Assembly: GCF_003001675.1 (NCBI RefSeq)
Contig: NZ_PVYW01000019.1
Span: 62,001 to 126,000 of the forward strand
Length of the DNA: 64,000 nucleotides
Origin: Cohnella sp. SGD-V74
GTDB taxonomy: Bacteria; Bacillota; Bacilli; Paenibacillales; Paenibacillaceae
Direction of reading: 5' to 3'
How positions within the stretch are numbered: the first letter of the stretch is position 1; each line of letters begins with the position of its first letter. The translations under genes and the position numbers were made by a program. A model generated the notes under the pieces. It saw only the letters and a list, made by a program, of their open reading frames with translations. It had not been told where the DNA came from and made no database searches. This document shows, one piece after another, positions 31,413 to 39,588 of the stretch.

Positions 31413-32291
31413 TCACAAAATGTTCACATTATGTTCAGAATTGGCTGCTTTCAAATTCGGGACGCCTATCCGGTAACGCCCCATCGTCTCGATGCCCCCT
31501 ACGCCCTGCCTGCCGCTGATCGTATGCGCGATGACGTCCGTAATATTGATCGTGTCGCGGAACGGCGTGAACGCCGCGCGTACGGCCACATAGACGGGAT
31601 CGAGCGCATGGATCATGATGCGGCCGGGAGAGCTGGCGAAATTCGCTCCCGCCTGAAGCAGCGCCTCGAAGTGGGATTGGCATGCGCCCGCGACGACGAC
31701 CAGAGAGTCCCGACTGCGCTCGTAATCCCTGGCGACGTTCACGGCGTGCACGAAGTTCAAGGAGTTCTTGTAGCTGCTGAGCTGCTGCAGGTCCTGTCGC
31801 TGCTTCAGGACGCCGTCATGGCCTGTGATGACGACGATATCCGGATGGACTTGGGGAAGCATGCGCAGCAGCATGTGCGGCATCTGCGACTCATGGCAAT
31901 GAACGCCTTCCGCGGGCACCTTCAGCTGCGCGTATACCTGCATGCTCTTCTTAAGATAATTCGGGTCGCCGTCCAGATGAAGCACTTTGCCCGGCATTTC
32001 GAAGAACGGCTGTCTCCGGTCGTCCAGCGCTCCCATAAATCCGATGCGGCCGAACTGGCGGCTTCGTTCCTCGCTGATCTTGCGCAGCGATTCGTTCGCT
32101 TTAATACGCGCTTGGCGCGTCCCTCCGAGCTCGTCCGGGTTTCGTACCGTTTGAAGATCCTCGATCGGCGCATCCGCCAGCAAGCGATAATCCGTCCCTC
32201 TGAGCACGGCTTGCTGAGCGGCGAACGCCGCGACCCGGAACAACACGTCTCCGCCATAGGATTTCCGTACGACTAGATCCCCCTGCTTCAT
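31413..32291 (-). CDS. yabG: Sporulation-specific protease YabG
   Basis: The 292-residue protein matches YabG throughout, with MKQGDLVVRKSYGGDVLFRV at the start, PGKVLHLDGDPNYL, and the conserved His/Asp/Cys-containing stretches DIVVITGHDG and VVVAGACQSHFEALL (likely catalytic cysteine region). YabG processes spore coat proteins in the mother cell. AGGTGAG precedes the ATG at a short distance and a SigK-type promoter lies 21-48 bp upstream. Context veg-yabG-rsmA is conserved. Confidence 0.95.
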   Translation of the reverse strand: MKQGDLVVRKSYGGDVLFRVAAFAAQQAVLRGTDYRLLADAPIEDLQTVRNPDELGGTRQARIKANESLRKISEERSRQFGRIGFMGALDDRRQPFFEMPGKVLHLDGDPNYLKKSMQVYAQLKVPAEGVHCHESQMPHMLLRMLPQVHPDIVVITGHDGVLKQRQDLQQLSSYKNSLNFVHAVNVARDYERSRDSLVVVAGACQSHFEALLQAGANFASSPGRIMIHALDPVYVAVRAAFTPFRDTINITDVIAHTISGRQGVGGIETMGRYRIGVPNLKAANSEHNVNIL

Positions 32292-32311
32292 GGGCCACTC
32301 ACCTCTCCGTC

Positions 32312-32339
32312 TATCCTATGGAGTCATGAGACGATGGGT
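32312..32339 (-). promoter_or_regulatory. SigK-type promoter of yabG
   Basis: CATAGGATA (minus, 32312-32320) fits the SigK -10 pattern CATANNNTA, and an AC dinucleotide at 32338-32339 sits 17 bases upstream. Bacillus yabG is SigK-dependent. Confidence 0.6.
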
Positions 32340-32379
32340 GCGCGTCCGGGGGAACGGGATTCGCGCCGACGGGACGTTT

Positions 32380-33255
32380 TTATCCGAGCATGTCGCTGCG
32401 GGTCAGCGCTTCGCACACGGAGGCGAACTCCTCCAGAGACAGCGTCTCCGCACGCCGCTCCGGCTGAATGCCGATCCCCCGAAGCAGATCTCCCAGCTCG
32501 GCTTTGCGGTCCTTGCCCGAGAAGGCGGACAGATTGTTCGCCAACGTCTTGCGCCGCTGCGCGAACGAAGTCTGAACGACGCGGAAGAACTTCTCTTCGT
32601 CCGCAACGCGAACGGCAGGCTCCGGACGGCGCTTCAGCTTGATGACCGCCGAGTCCACGTTCGGCTCGGGGATGAATGCCTTGCCTGGCACAACGCAGAC
32701 CAGCTCGGGCTCGCAATAGTATTGGACGGCGATGCTCAAGCTGCCGTAATCCTTGCCTCCCGGCTTGGCGGACATTCTTAAGGCAACTTCCTTCTGCACC
32801 ATAACGACGATGTTCTCGATCGGCAGCTTGTCCTCCAGCAGCTTCATGATAATCGGCGTCGTCACGTAATACGGAAGGTTGGCGACGACGCTGACGCCGG
32901 CCAGGCCCGCGAATTGCTCCTGCCAGAGCGCGTGCAAGTCGGTCTTCAGAATATCGCTCTGGACGATGCTCACGTGCTCGTAAGGAGCCATGACGTCCTT
33001 CAGGATCGGAATGAGACGCCGGTCGATCTCCACCGCGGCGACCTTGCCCGCGGCCTTGGCCAGCCTCTCCGTCAGCGAGCCGATTCCCGGGCCGACCTCC
33101 AGCGCTCCGCGGGTTCCGTCCAATTCCGCCGCGGCGATGATCCGGTCGAGCACATTCCCGTCGATCAGGAAGTTCTGTCCGAGACTCTTTTTGAATGTAA
33201 ACCCGTGCTTGCGAATAATTTCGCGCGTCCGGTTCGATGTGGCGATGTCGTGCAT
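32380..33255 (-). CDS. rsmA: 16S rRNA dimethyladenosine transferase RsmA (KsgA)
   Basis: From the ATG at 33255 the protein has 291 residues. It carries KKSLGQNFLID, the SAM-binding LEVGPGIGSLTERL, and the catalytic NLPYYV motif. It dimethylates two adenines near the 3' end of 16S rRNA. It lies 5 bp after rnmV, as in Bacillus. The frame continuing upstream is a shadow of rnmV. Confidence 0.96.
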   Translation of the reverse strand: MHDIATSNRTREIIRKHGFTFKKSLGQNFLIDGNVLDRIIAAAELDGTRGALEVGPGIGSLTERLAKAAGKVAAVEIDRRLIPILKDVMAPYEHVSIVQSDILKTDLHALWQEQFAGLAGVSVVANLPYYVTTPIIMKLLEDKLPIENIVVMVQKEVALRMSAKPGGKDYGSLSIAVQYYCEPELVCVVPGKAFIPEPNVDSAVIKLKRRPEPAVRVADEEKFFRVVQTSFAQRRKTLANNLSAFSGKDRKAELGDLLRGIGIQPERRAETLSLEEFASVCEALTRSDMLG

Positions 33256-33260
33256 GCTGA

Positions 33261-33812
33261 TTATCGTCCTTCCCGCTCCAACTGTTCCAGCGCCGCCTGA
33301 AACTCGGCTTTCGTAATCCGGAACATGAGACATCTCTTGTAAAATTGTTTGCCGTTCGCGTAGCCGATGCCCAGAATCTCTCCCATCCGCTCCCTGCGGC
33401 TTGCGGACGCGGCATGAACGATGAGTCCGGCTTCGAGCAAGTCGTTCCATTCGATCTCCGCAGGCTCGTCCGTATCCGTCTCCGGCCCGCGAACCCGGTC
33501 CAACGCGCGGCGGATCGCCTCATCGGACGCATGCTCCACGCCGATGCCCCTGCGCCCCCGCGCCTCGTCCTTCGTCAGGAAGGCATGCTTGCACCCCGGC
33601 ACGCGCTCGGAGACGATCTTGCGGATGCGTTCCCCCGGAGAGTCCGGATCGGTCAGCACGATCACCCCTCTGCGGGCTTGCGCAAGCTCGATCCGCACGA
33701 GCACGTCTTCCCCGATCGCCGAGCCTCCGGTCTCGATCGTGTCGGCGCCTACGGCCCGCTTAACCGCCGTCGTATCGTCCTTGCCCTCCACGACAATCAT
33801 TTCTCGAATCAT
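33261..33812 (-). CDS. rnmV: Ribonuclease M5
   Basis: The 183-residue protein has an N-terminal TOPRIM domain: the Glu of IVVEGKDDTTAV and the DPDSPGERIR motif provide the acidic metal site. A basic C-terminal domain follows. RNase M5 matures 5S rRNA together with uL18. The neighbours (yabE upstream, rsmA 5 bp downstream) are canonical. Confidence 0.96.
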   Translation of the reverse strand: MIREMIVVEGKDDTTAVKRAVGADTIETGGSAIGEDVLVRIELAQARRGVIVLTDPDSPGERIRKIVSERVPGCKHAFLTKDEARGRRGIGVEHASDEAIRRALDRVRGPETDTDEPAEIEWNDLLEAGLIVHAASASRRERMGEILGIGYANGKQFYKRCLMFRITKAEFQAALEQLEREGR

Positions 33813-33914
33813 TCGTTTTCATTCCGCCTTTACTTCGCGCATTCCTTCAAGCGTATACGAGATCTCGGTAGAGGGCAAGTCCGGATGGCCGGCCCTCTCC
33901 ATCCCGCGCAACGC

Positions 33915-33950
33915 AAAAATCGGGAAGAAACCCCAAGGGGCTCTTCCCGA
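33915..33950 (-). terminator. Terminator after yabE
   Basis: CGGGAAG pairs with CTTCCCG, with an inner CCCC/GGGG stem, followed by ATTTTTG on the minus strand. It isolates yabE from rnmV. Confidence 0.88.
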
Positions 33951-33986
33951 CGTAAAGCTCTATTGCATCGCAGCCGACCGGCGCGA

Positions 33987-35144
33987 CTAATCCGAGGACG
34001 GTTTGACCGGCCCGATCACGTATACCGTATACCCGCGCTTCAATCCGAACTTGTTGGCATACGATTCGCTGTCGTAATAGATATCGATCTTCTTGCCCTT
34101 GACGGCGCTGCCCGTATCTTCCGCCCGGCGGAAGCCGATGCCTTCGATATAGACCCACCAGCCCAGAGGAATGACTCTCGGGTCGACGGCGATCGTACGG
34201 CCTTCCTTCACGGTCGTTCCCGAACGGGTAACTCCGTAGCCTTCGTCCCCCTTGCTCTTGCCCGTGGAGGCGAAGTCCGCAGAATACGCGGTCAACGTTA
34301 CGTTGCTCAGCATCCGTTTCACTTTGACGCTCTTGCCGTTCAGCTTGACGACCTTCGCTTCCGCGGCTGTCGGCGGTCCGTTGTACGACGCCAGAGCCAC
34401 TTCGGCCTTCTTCTTCGTTCCGATCGCGACGACCTGCTGCACGGCCGGCTTGGCAATCGTCTTCTCGATCATTTCCTGGCTGATCAGCTTGCCGTCCTCG
34501 TACACCTTCTCGGTTTTGTAGACGACTACGCCTTTTTGACCTTCGGTAACGACCTTCGTCTTGCCTTCTTCAAGCTCCGCGCTCTTCTGCTCCACAACCT
34601 TGAAGGCGATCGGGCGCTGGGTCTCTGTAACCTCTTTGCGCACGCGGACGACCGACACGGTCATTCCTTCCCGCAAGGGACTGCCAAGCTCCGGAACGAC
34701 GCGGTCGTGCTCGGCCAGCTTGATGTTTAACGACTCAATGACTCCCCTAACCGTATCTTCGCTCGAATAAGCGACTTGCTGTTTGCCATCCGCTTTGATC
34801 ATGACGCCTACCGCCCGGTCAATGACGAGCCGGCTTCCCTCTTTCAAGAGATCCGTGGCCGCCAAGGAGAGATGGTCGTTAGGTCCGATATAGATGTCCT
34901 GTTCTTCAAGCAATCCGAGCACGTTCGACGTTTTCGTGGAAATCACCTTCGAAACGCCGTTGTCGATAATCGTGATGCTCTTGGTCGCCGCCTTCTGCAG
35001 CAACGATACGAACATGACGGTGATGGCAAAAACGAGAATTGCGGCCAATAGCGCTGCACGCAAATGCTCATGCTTCCAACGCAGTGCGAAAAGCTTGCCG
35101 GTCGGTCGTGGATCATGGGTTTCCTGTACAGGAATTGCGCCCAT
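33987..35144 (-). CDS. yabE: YabE: DUF348/G5/3D-domain cell-wall protein
   Basis: The ATG at 35144 is chosen because AAGGAGG lies 8 bases upstream. The 385-residue protein has a membrane anchor (residues about 27-50), DUF348 repeats (about 55-175), a G5 module (about 180-260) and a C-terminal 3D domain (about 290-385). The 3D domain has its three Asp visible in TAYSADF, AVDPRVIPLGWWVYIEG and AEDTGSAVKGKKIDIYY. The 3D domain is an MltA-like lytic-transglycosylase fold, as in Rpf-like resuscitation proteins (Sps/YabE). It is controlled by an upstream c-di-AMP riboswitch, which links wall remodelling to osmotic/second-messenger state. Confidence 0.93.
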   Translation of the reverse strand: MGAIPVQETHDPRPTGKLFALRWKHEHLRAALLAAILVFAITVMFVSLLQKAATKSITIIDNGVSKVISTKTSNVLGLLEEQDIYIGPNDHLSLAATDLLKEGSRLVIDRAVGVMIKADGKQQVAYSSEDTVRGVIESLNIKLAEHDRVVPELGSPLREGMTVSVVRVRKEVTETQRPIAFKVVEQKSAELEEGKTKVVTEGQKGVVVYKTEKVYEDGKLISQEMIEKTIAKPAVQQVVAIGTKKKAEVALASYNGPPTAAEAKVVKLNGKSVKVKRMLSNVTLTAYSADFASTGKSKGDEGYGVTRSGTTVKEGRTIAVDPRVIPLGWWVYIEGIGFRRAEDTGSAVKGKKIDIYYDSESYANKFGLKRGYTVYVIGPVKPSSD

Positions 35145-35345
35145 ATCTCGTTCCTCCTTCATAGCCCCGCCGTCGACTGTAATGCATGAATATTGTCAGA
35201 CGCGACTAATCCAAAATGGTTAACGACTCTTGGCGATCGGACTCGAAATTTTCGCGGATTTCAGCCGGATCGATCAAGCGCCGCCTTCCCCAGTTCAGAA
35301 TACTCACATGAGAGCATGTTACCCCAGGCAGTTGTGCTGGCAACA

Positions 35346-35383
35346 CAAAAAGCCATCGAGACAGAGGATCTGTTCGTGGCTTC
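35346..35383 (-). terminator. Intrinsic terminator of the yabE riboswitch
   Basis: AGCCA-CGA-ACAGA pairs with TCTGT-TCG-TGGCT around a 3-base loop and is followed by TTTTTGTG on the minus strand. It lies between the aptamer and yabE and is the expression platform. Confidence 0.9.
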
Positions 35384-35423
35384 CGCATGATTGGAATTAA
35401 GCTAAGTAAAGTAGCGGCACGAG

Positions 35424-35640
35424 GGTGACCTCTCTCTATCACGCTTGCGGGGTTAGCTGTCGGATTCGGGCAAAGAGAGTCGCCCTAACGGCTGCATGCC
35501 CGACGCGTCACTCAGATAGAGCCGCCGTCCCGGCACTTGCCGTATTCACCCCAAGATTGCTCGGACCGCATTGGACGCTCACATCATGATCGTCGCCGCG
35601 TTGGGTCCCCCACTCTCCCGTTCGGGAGATTAAGCGCACT
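35424..35640 (-). ncRNA. c-di-AMP riboswitch (ydaO/yuaA class)
   Basis: Read on the minus strand from 35640: CGCTTAATCTCC, a GGGAG hairpin, GGGGACCCA, then GGGGTGAAT, a variable hairpin region, CCGACAGCTAACCCCG, and AAGCGT pairing back to the 5' CGCTT. These are the invariant blocks of the ydaO aptamer, in order and with the closing P1 helix. The class binds c-di-AMP and usually turns expression off through a terminator, which is present at 35346-35383. Target: yabE. Confidence 0.93.
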
Positions 35641-35825
35641 GGAAAAGGAATGTCATATTCAAACTTTCTGATGAAGATCATAACCTCTGCGCGATAACGG
35701 TGTAAAGACGACCGATTGGACGAATTTGCCCATTTTTAAGGAAAAACGATCGGAACCTGCGCGATAATCGCAACAAAAGTCAGTTTTTTCTTCGAAGTAG
35801 TCCGTTTTTCTTCCGTTTCTTCCGT
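35641..35825. other. Gap between tatD and the riboswitch
   Basis: No gene was seen. CTGCGCGATAA occurs twice, at 35687 and 35757. The riboswitch promoter should be in 35641-35700 but no strong match was found. No clear terminator for tatD was recognised, apart from pyrimidine-rich stretches at 35790-35820. Confidence 0.5.
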
Positions 35826-36602
35826 TTATCTCGTTATCCCAAAACAGCGGCAGGCATTTTCGCTTGTAATTTCTGCAAGTTCCTCCAAAGAAATGCCTTT
35901 AATCTCTGCCGCCGTCTCAGCGACCAGACGCACGTAAGCGGACTCATTTCTCTTCCCTCGATGGGGGTGAGGCGTCAAATATGGAGCATCGGTTTCGATC
36001 AGCAAACGATCCATCGGAACCCTCTCCAACACCTCTTTCGGAACGCGAGCGTTCTTGAAAGTGACCGGTCCGCCGAAGGAAATATGGAAATTCATATCCA
36101 GGCACATTTTGGCCGTCTCCCAGCTTCCGGAGAAGCAGTGCATAATCCCTCCGACCTCCGCAGCCTTCTCTTCTTTCAGCAATTTTACAATATCCTCGTG
36201 CGCGTCCCGATTGTGAATGACGATCGGCTTGCCGATCCGTCGAGCCAACCGAATCTGTTCCCGGAACACCGTGTGCTGAACGTCCTTCGGCGAAGTGTCC
36301 CAGTAATAATCAAGCCCGATCTCGCCGATCGCGACGACTTTCGGATGGGTGGTGCACAGCCGTTCGATCCAGGCCAGATCTTCTTCCAGCTTCATGTCGA
36401 TCGCATCGGTCGGATGCCAGCCTACAACGGCGTAAATAAACGGATATTTCTCCGCCAGCTCGAGCGTCGTCGGGATCGTTTCCCGATTAAATCCGATGTT
36501 GACGATTGTATCCACGCCGGCTTCCAGCGCGCGTTGAATCATTTCTTCTCGATCGTTGTCGAACTTGCGTGAGTCGAGGTGGGCATGGGTGTCGATAAGC
36601 AT
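35826..36602 (-). CDS. tatD: TatD family metal-dependent hydrolase/DNase
   Basis: The 258-residue TIM-barrel protein has the metal ligands of TatD: DTHAHLD at residue 4, GEIGLDYYW (Glu), PIVIHNRDAHED (His), MHCFSGSWE (His) and ETDAPYL (Asp). TatD/YabD proteins are 3'-5' DNases active on damaged DNA. The position upstream of yabE is that of Bacillus yabD. It follows the HD-domain gene by 26 bp and is probably co-transcribed with it. Confidence 0.95.
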   Translation of the reverse strand: MLIDTHAHLDSRKFDNDREEMIQRALEAGVDTIVNIGFNRETIPTTLELAEKYPFIYAVVGWHPTDAIDMKLEEDLAWIERLCTTHPKVVAIGEIGLDYYWDTSPKDVQHTVFREQIRLARRIGKPIVIHNRDAHEDIVKLLKEEKAAEVGGIMHCFSGSWETAKMCLDMNFHISFGGPVTFKNARVPKEVLERVPMDRLLIETDAPYLTPHPHRGKRNESAYVRLVAETAAEIKGISLEELAEITSENACRCFGITR

Positions 36603-36628
36603 GTCGATTCGTATCCTCTTTTCTTCTA

Positions 36629-37921
36629 TTATATAGACAATCTGGCGCGCGTTTCGGAACTGAGCAGATGAGCGTGTGGCAATAGCCGCTCCTCTGGGTA
36701 ATAGATGTAATAGTTGCCCCGGTGCAAGCCCGCAATGGAGCGAATAATATCGGATTGGACCGAGATTTCCGTCAGCTGGTCGCGCTTGTCCAGCAGCAGG
36801 ATCGGAGGCTTCTCTTTGCCGTCCGGAAGCGCTCCCGGCTTGTAGACGTCATAGGGGGAATCTTCGGGGGTATCGACTTCCATATGATAGGAAGGATCGA
36901 GACCGATGCTCCGCCACTGGCTGCGGACGTCTTCGAGCCATTCCCTGTATTCTCCGTTCAGCGGAGCGTACTTGTACAGCTGACGGTTCAGGAAACGCCG
37001 GCACAGATCCGACAGCAATTCGTCCCTCTCTTCCGACCACTGGCCGAACGCCGTCTGCACCATCGCTTCGTCGAGCTTCATATATTGTTCCAGCGTAACG
37101 GAGCCCGACAGCAAAGACCGAATCGGAGCCAGCATAAAAGAGAACTCGTATCCCGACGACAGGAGCTCGCTCGCCCTGCGGAAAATCTGTCTCAGCAGAA
37201 TTTCGGAGCTGCGGGTGACGGGATGGAAGTAAACCTGCCAATACATCTGGTATCTGGACATCAGGTAGTCTTCGACGGCATGCATTCCGCTGTCCTTCAC
37301 GACGATTTTTCCCTGGAACGGACGCAGCATGCGCAGAATACGGTCCAGATCGAACGTGCCGTAGTTCACTCCCGTAAAATAAGCATCGCGCAGCAGATAG
37401 TCCATCCGGTCGGCATCCAGCTGACTCGATACGAGACTGACGACGATCGGCTTTTCGTACTTCTTGCGGATGACCGCGGCGACTTTGTTCGGAAATTCGG
37501 GATCGACCTCGCGCAGCACGCGGTTGATCTCCGTGTCTCCCAAGACGACGTTGCAGGTCCATTCTTCATGATCTGTACCGAATATTTGCTCCAAAGAGTG
37601 GGAGAACGGACCATGTCCGACATCATGCAACAAAGAAGCACAAAGACTGAGTAATTTTTCCTCTTGCGGCCAGTCGCCGTATCCATTACGCTCAAACTGA
37701 GAAATTACTTTTCTTGTAATTTCATATACACCCAACGAATGGGAAAACCGGCTGTGCTCCGCCCCATGAAACGTAAGATAGGAGGTGCCTAGTTGGCGGA
37801 TTCTTCGGAGTCGCTGGAACTCCGGCGTATTGATGAGCTTCCAGACGGTCAGATCCTGCACGTAGATGGAATGATGCACAGGGTCCTTGAAAACCTTCTC
37901 CTCATGTAATTTCGTCAACAT
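36629..37921 (-). CDS. HD-domain phosphohydrolase (YwfO-like, dGTPase-related)
   Basis: The ATG at 37921 is favoured because GAGGTG lies 6 bases before it (430 residues); an ATG at 37927 is also possible. The N-terminal half carries the HD-domain metal ligands: HGAEHSRFSHSLGVYE (His) and SLLHDVGHGPFSHSLE (His-Asp). It resembles YwfO and dNTP triphosphohydrolases. The C-terminal part (about 250-430) is specific to this family. The exact nucleotide substrate is unknown. It is divergent from abrB, sharing an intergenic region with Spo0A boxes. Confidence 0.88.
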   Translation of the reverse strand: MLTKLHEEKVFKDPVHHSIYVQDLTVWKLINTPEFQRLRRIRQLGTSYLTFHGAEHSRFSHSLGVYEITRKVISQFERNGYGDWPQEEKLLSLCASLLHDVGHGPFSHSLEQIFGTDHEEWTCNVVLGDTEINRVLREVDPEFPNKVAAVIRKKYEKPIVVSLVSSQLDADRMDYLLRDAYFTGVNYGTFDLDRILRMLRPFQGKIVVKDSGMHAVEDYLMSRYQMYWQVYFHPVTRSSEILLRQIFRRASELLSSGYEFSFMLAPIRSLLSGSVTLEQYMKLDEAMVQTAFGQWSEERDELLSDLCRRFLNRQLYKYAPLNGEYREWLEDVRSQWRSIGLDPSYHMEVDTPEDSPYDVYKPGALPDGKEKPPILLLDKRDQLTEISVQSDIIRSIAGLHRGNYYIYYPEERLLPHAHLLSSETRARLSI

Positions 37922-37946
37922 GGACATCACCTCATATTTGTCAGCT

Positions 37947-37995
37947 TTCGACAAAGTGTTTGTCAAAAAATCGATTAAAGTCGAATTTTGTCGAA
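37947..37995. promoter_or_regulatory. Spo0A boxes upstream of the HD-domain gene
   Basis: TGTCGAA occurs on the minus strand at 37947-37953 and on the plus strand at 37989-37995, with an AGTCGAA near-match at 37979-37985. The first lies within about 30 bp of the HD-domain gene start. Confidence 0.55.
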
Positions 37996-38113
37996 TATCG
38001 TTTCCCTTTAATTTTCTCTTCGCCTAATTCCGCTATTTTTGAGAGATCGCCATAACTGAGAGGATTCTCAGACTTTATTTCAGGATTTTAAGCAATTCCT
38101 CAGTGCTTTCAGG

Positions 38114-38142
38114 TTGACTTTTTTGGGAATGGTTGGTACGAT
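38114..38142 (+). promoter_or_regulatory. SigA promoter of abrB
   Basis: TTGACT (38114-38119), 17-base spacer, TACGAT (38137-38142), giving a start near 38149 and a leader of about 100 nt. Confidence 0.75.
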
Positions 38143-38165
38143 AGAGTACGGAAAACAGAGAACTT

Positions 38166-38172
38166 TGTCGAA
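38166..38172 (+). promoter_or_regulatory. Spo0A box downstream of the abrB start
   Basis: TGTCGAA is a perfect 0A box at about +18 to +24 relative to the predicted start. This is the layout by which Spo0A-P represses abrB in Bacillus. Confidence 0.75.
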
Positions 38173-38249
38173 AACTGGCGATAACGGACATAACTAGATT
38201 TACACGTTCGTTTTGTACTTATTTAATCTTACGAGAGGGGTATTACCAA

Positions 38250-38504
38250 ATGATGAAATCTACCGGTATCGTACGTAAAGTCGATGAATTGGGACGGGTG
38301 GTTATTCCGATCGAGCTGCGCCGCACGCTTGGCATCGGAGAGAAAGACGCGCTGGAAATTTATGTGGACGGCGAGCGCATCATGCTTAAAAAGTATGAGC
38401 CGGCGTGCATCTTCTGCGGCAACGCGGAGAACGTCACCTACTTCAAAGGAAAAATTGTTTGCAGAGAATGTTTGAAGGATTTACCTTCCCCTGTGACAAA
38501 TTAG
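38250..38504 (+). CDS. abrB: Transition-state regulator AbrB (four-cysteine form)
   Basis: The 84-residue protein has the AbrB swapped-hairpin DNA-binding domain nearly identical to Bacillus AbrB (MKSTGIVRKVDELGRVVIPI). The C-terminal part instead carries CIFCG (Cys53/56) and CREC (Cys71/74), a zinc-ribbon-like CXXC pair set that Bacillus AbrB lacks. GAGGGG is 9 bases before the first ATG. It represses post-exponential genes and is itself expected to be repressed by Spo0A. A strong terminator follows. Confidence 0.95.
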   Translation: MMKSTGIVRKVDELGRVVIPIELRRTLGIGEKDALEIYVDGERIMLKKYEPACIFCGNAENVTYFKGKIVCRECLKDLPSPVTN

Positions 38505-38572
38505 AGAAAATAGTTTATAATAAAATTTGTATTCTAATAATTGTTAATTCCAACCTTTTTATACTCCTTGCC

Positions 38573-38610
38573 CCCTCCCGATGTCGATCTCGGGAGGGAA
38601 TTTTTTTTGC
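38573..38610. terminator. Terminator between abrB and rsmI
   Basis: CCCTCCCGA (38573-38581) pairs with TCGGGAGGG (38590-38598) and is followed on the plus strand by AATTTTTTTT. It ends the abrB transcript, and converging rsmI may also use it. Confidence 0.92.
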
Positions 38611-38619
38611 TTTGCGGCA

Positions 38620-39588
38620 CTACTCGTCTCCGTTCTCTTCGAGCAGCGCCCGATAGACGTCCCGCTTCGATATTCCCCGATCCGCCGCCGCTGATTTCAT
38701 CGCATCCTTGCGGGCTTGTCCGGCCGTCTCATAATGCGCGACATGCTGCGTGAGCGATACGGAAGTCCACCATGCGTCCGCTTGCTCGGCGCCGCTGGTC
38801 TCCCGATTTCCGTTTTCCGAACGCGTTCCTTCTATTAATATACAACACTCCCCGAGCGGAGCGTTCTGCTCGATGTGCGCCAGACAAGCCTCGACAGTGC
38901 CTCTGACGACCTCTTCGTGCTTCTTCGTCAGCTCGCGAACGATGGCCATCTTTCGGTTGCTCCATCTCTCGCCGATCGCCGCTACGGTTTTCTTCAGCCG
39001 ATGAGGGGATTCGTATAAGATCAGCGTTCCGCTCTCGCCTTCCAAACCTTCAAGCAGCTTGTGCACGCCCTTGCGATCGCGCGGCGGAAAACCGACGAAC
39101 AGGAAGCGATCGGTCGGCAGACCGGAGACGATCAGCGCCGACAACGCGGCGTTCGCGCCTGGAATCGGCACGACGGGAATGCCGGCAGCGGCGGCGTCTC
39201 TCGCCAGATCCGCACCCGGGTCGGAGATTGCGGGAATTCCGGCGTCGCTGACAAGCGCGACATGCTGCCCATCCAGAAGCAGCCGAATCAACTCAGGCCC
39301 GCTGGCCTCCCGGTTATGCTCATGGTAGCTGACAAGCCGATTCTGAATGTCGAAGTGCGTCAGCAGCTTGCGCGTCTGCCTCGTATCCTCGGCCGCGATC
39401 AACTGTACTTCCTTGAGCGTGCGAATCGCGCGAAATGTCATGTCCTCCAGATTGCCGATCGGCGTCGCTACCAGATACAGCGTTCCCGGCTTCTCGCGCG
39501 CGGCGAAGCTTTTTTGAACCGTTGCCGTCTCCGAAGAGACTGGGCTCGTTGCCGGACTTTCTCCGCGCTTGTCCTTTGTTTTGTTCAC
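38620..39588 (-). CDS. rsmI: 16S rRNA 2'-O-ribose C1402 methyltransferase RsmI
   Basis: The 322-residue protein has a 35-residue hydrophilic N-terminal extension. The RsmI/tetrapyrrole-methylase-like fold follows: TLYLVATPIGNLEDMTFRA, AEDTRQTRKLL, VSDAGIPAISDPG and GFPPRDRKG. It methylates C1402 of 16S rRNA. It overlaps yabB by 4 bp at its start. The C-terminal 60 residues carry a small helical domain also seen in Firmicute homologues. Confidence 0.95.
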   Translation of the reverse strand: MNKTKDKRGESPATSPVSSETATVQKSFAAREKPGTLYLVATPIGNLEDMTFRAIRTLKEVQLIAAEDTRQTRKLLTHFDIQNRLVSYHEHNREASGPELIRLLLDGQHVALVSDAGIPAISDPGADLARDAAAAGIPVVPIPGANAALSALIVSGLPTDRFLFVGFPPRDRKGVHKLLEGLEGESGTLILYESPHRLKKTVAAIGERWSNRKMAIVRELTKKHEEVVRGTVEACLAHIEQNAPLGECCILIEGTRSENGNRETSGAEQADAWWTSVSLTQHVAHYETAGQARKDAMKSAAADRGISKRDVYRALLEENGDE

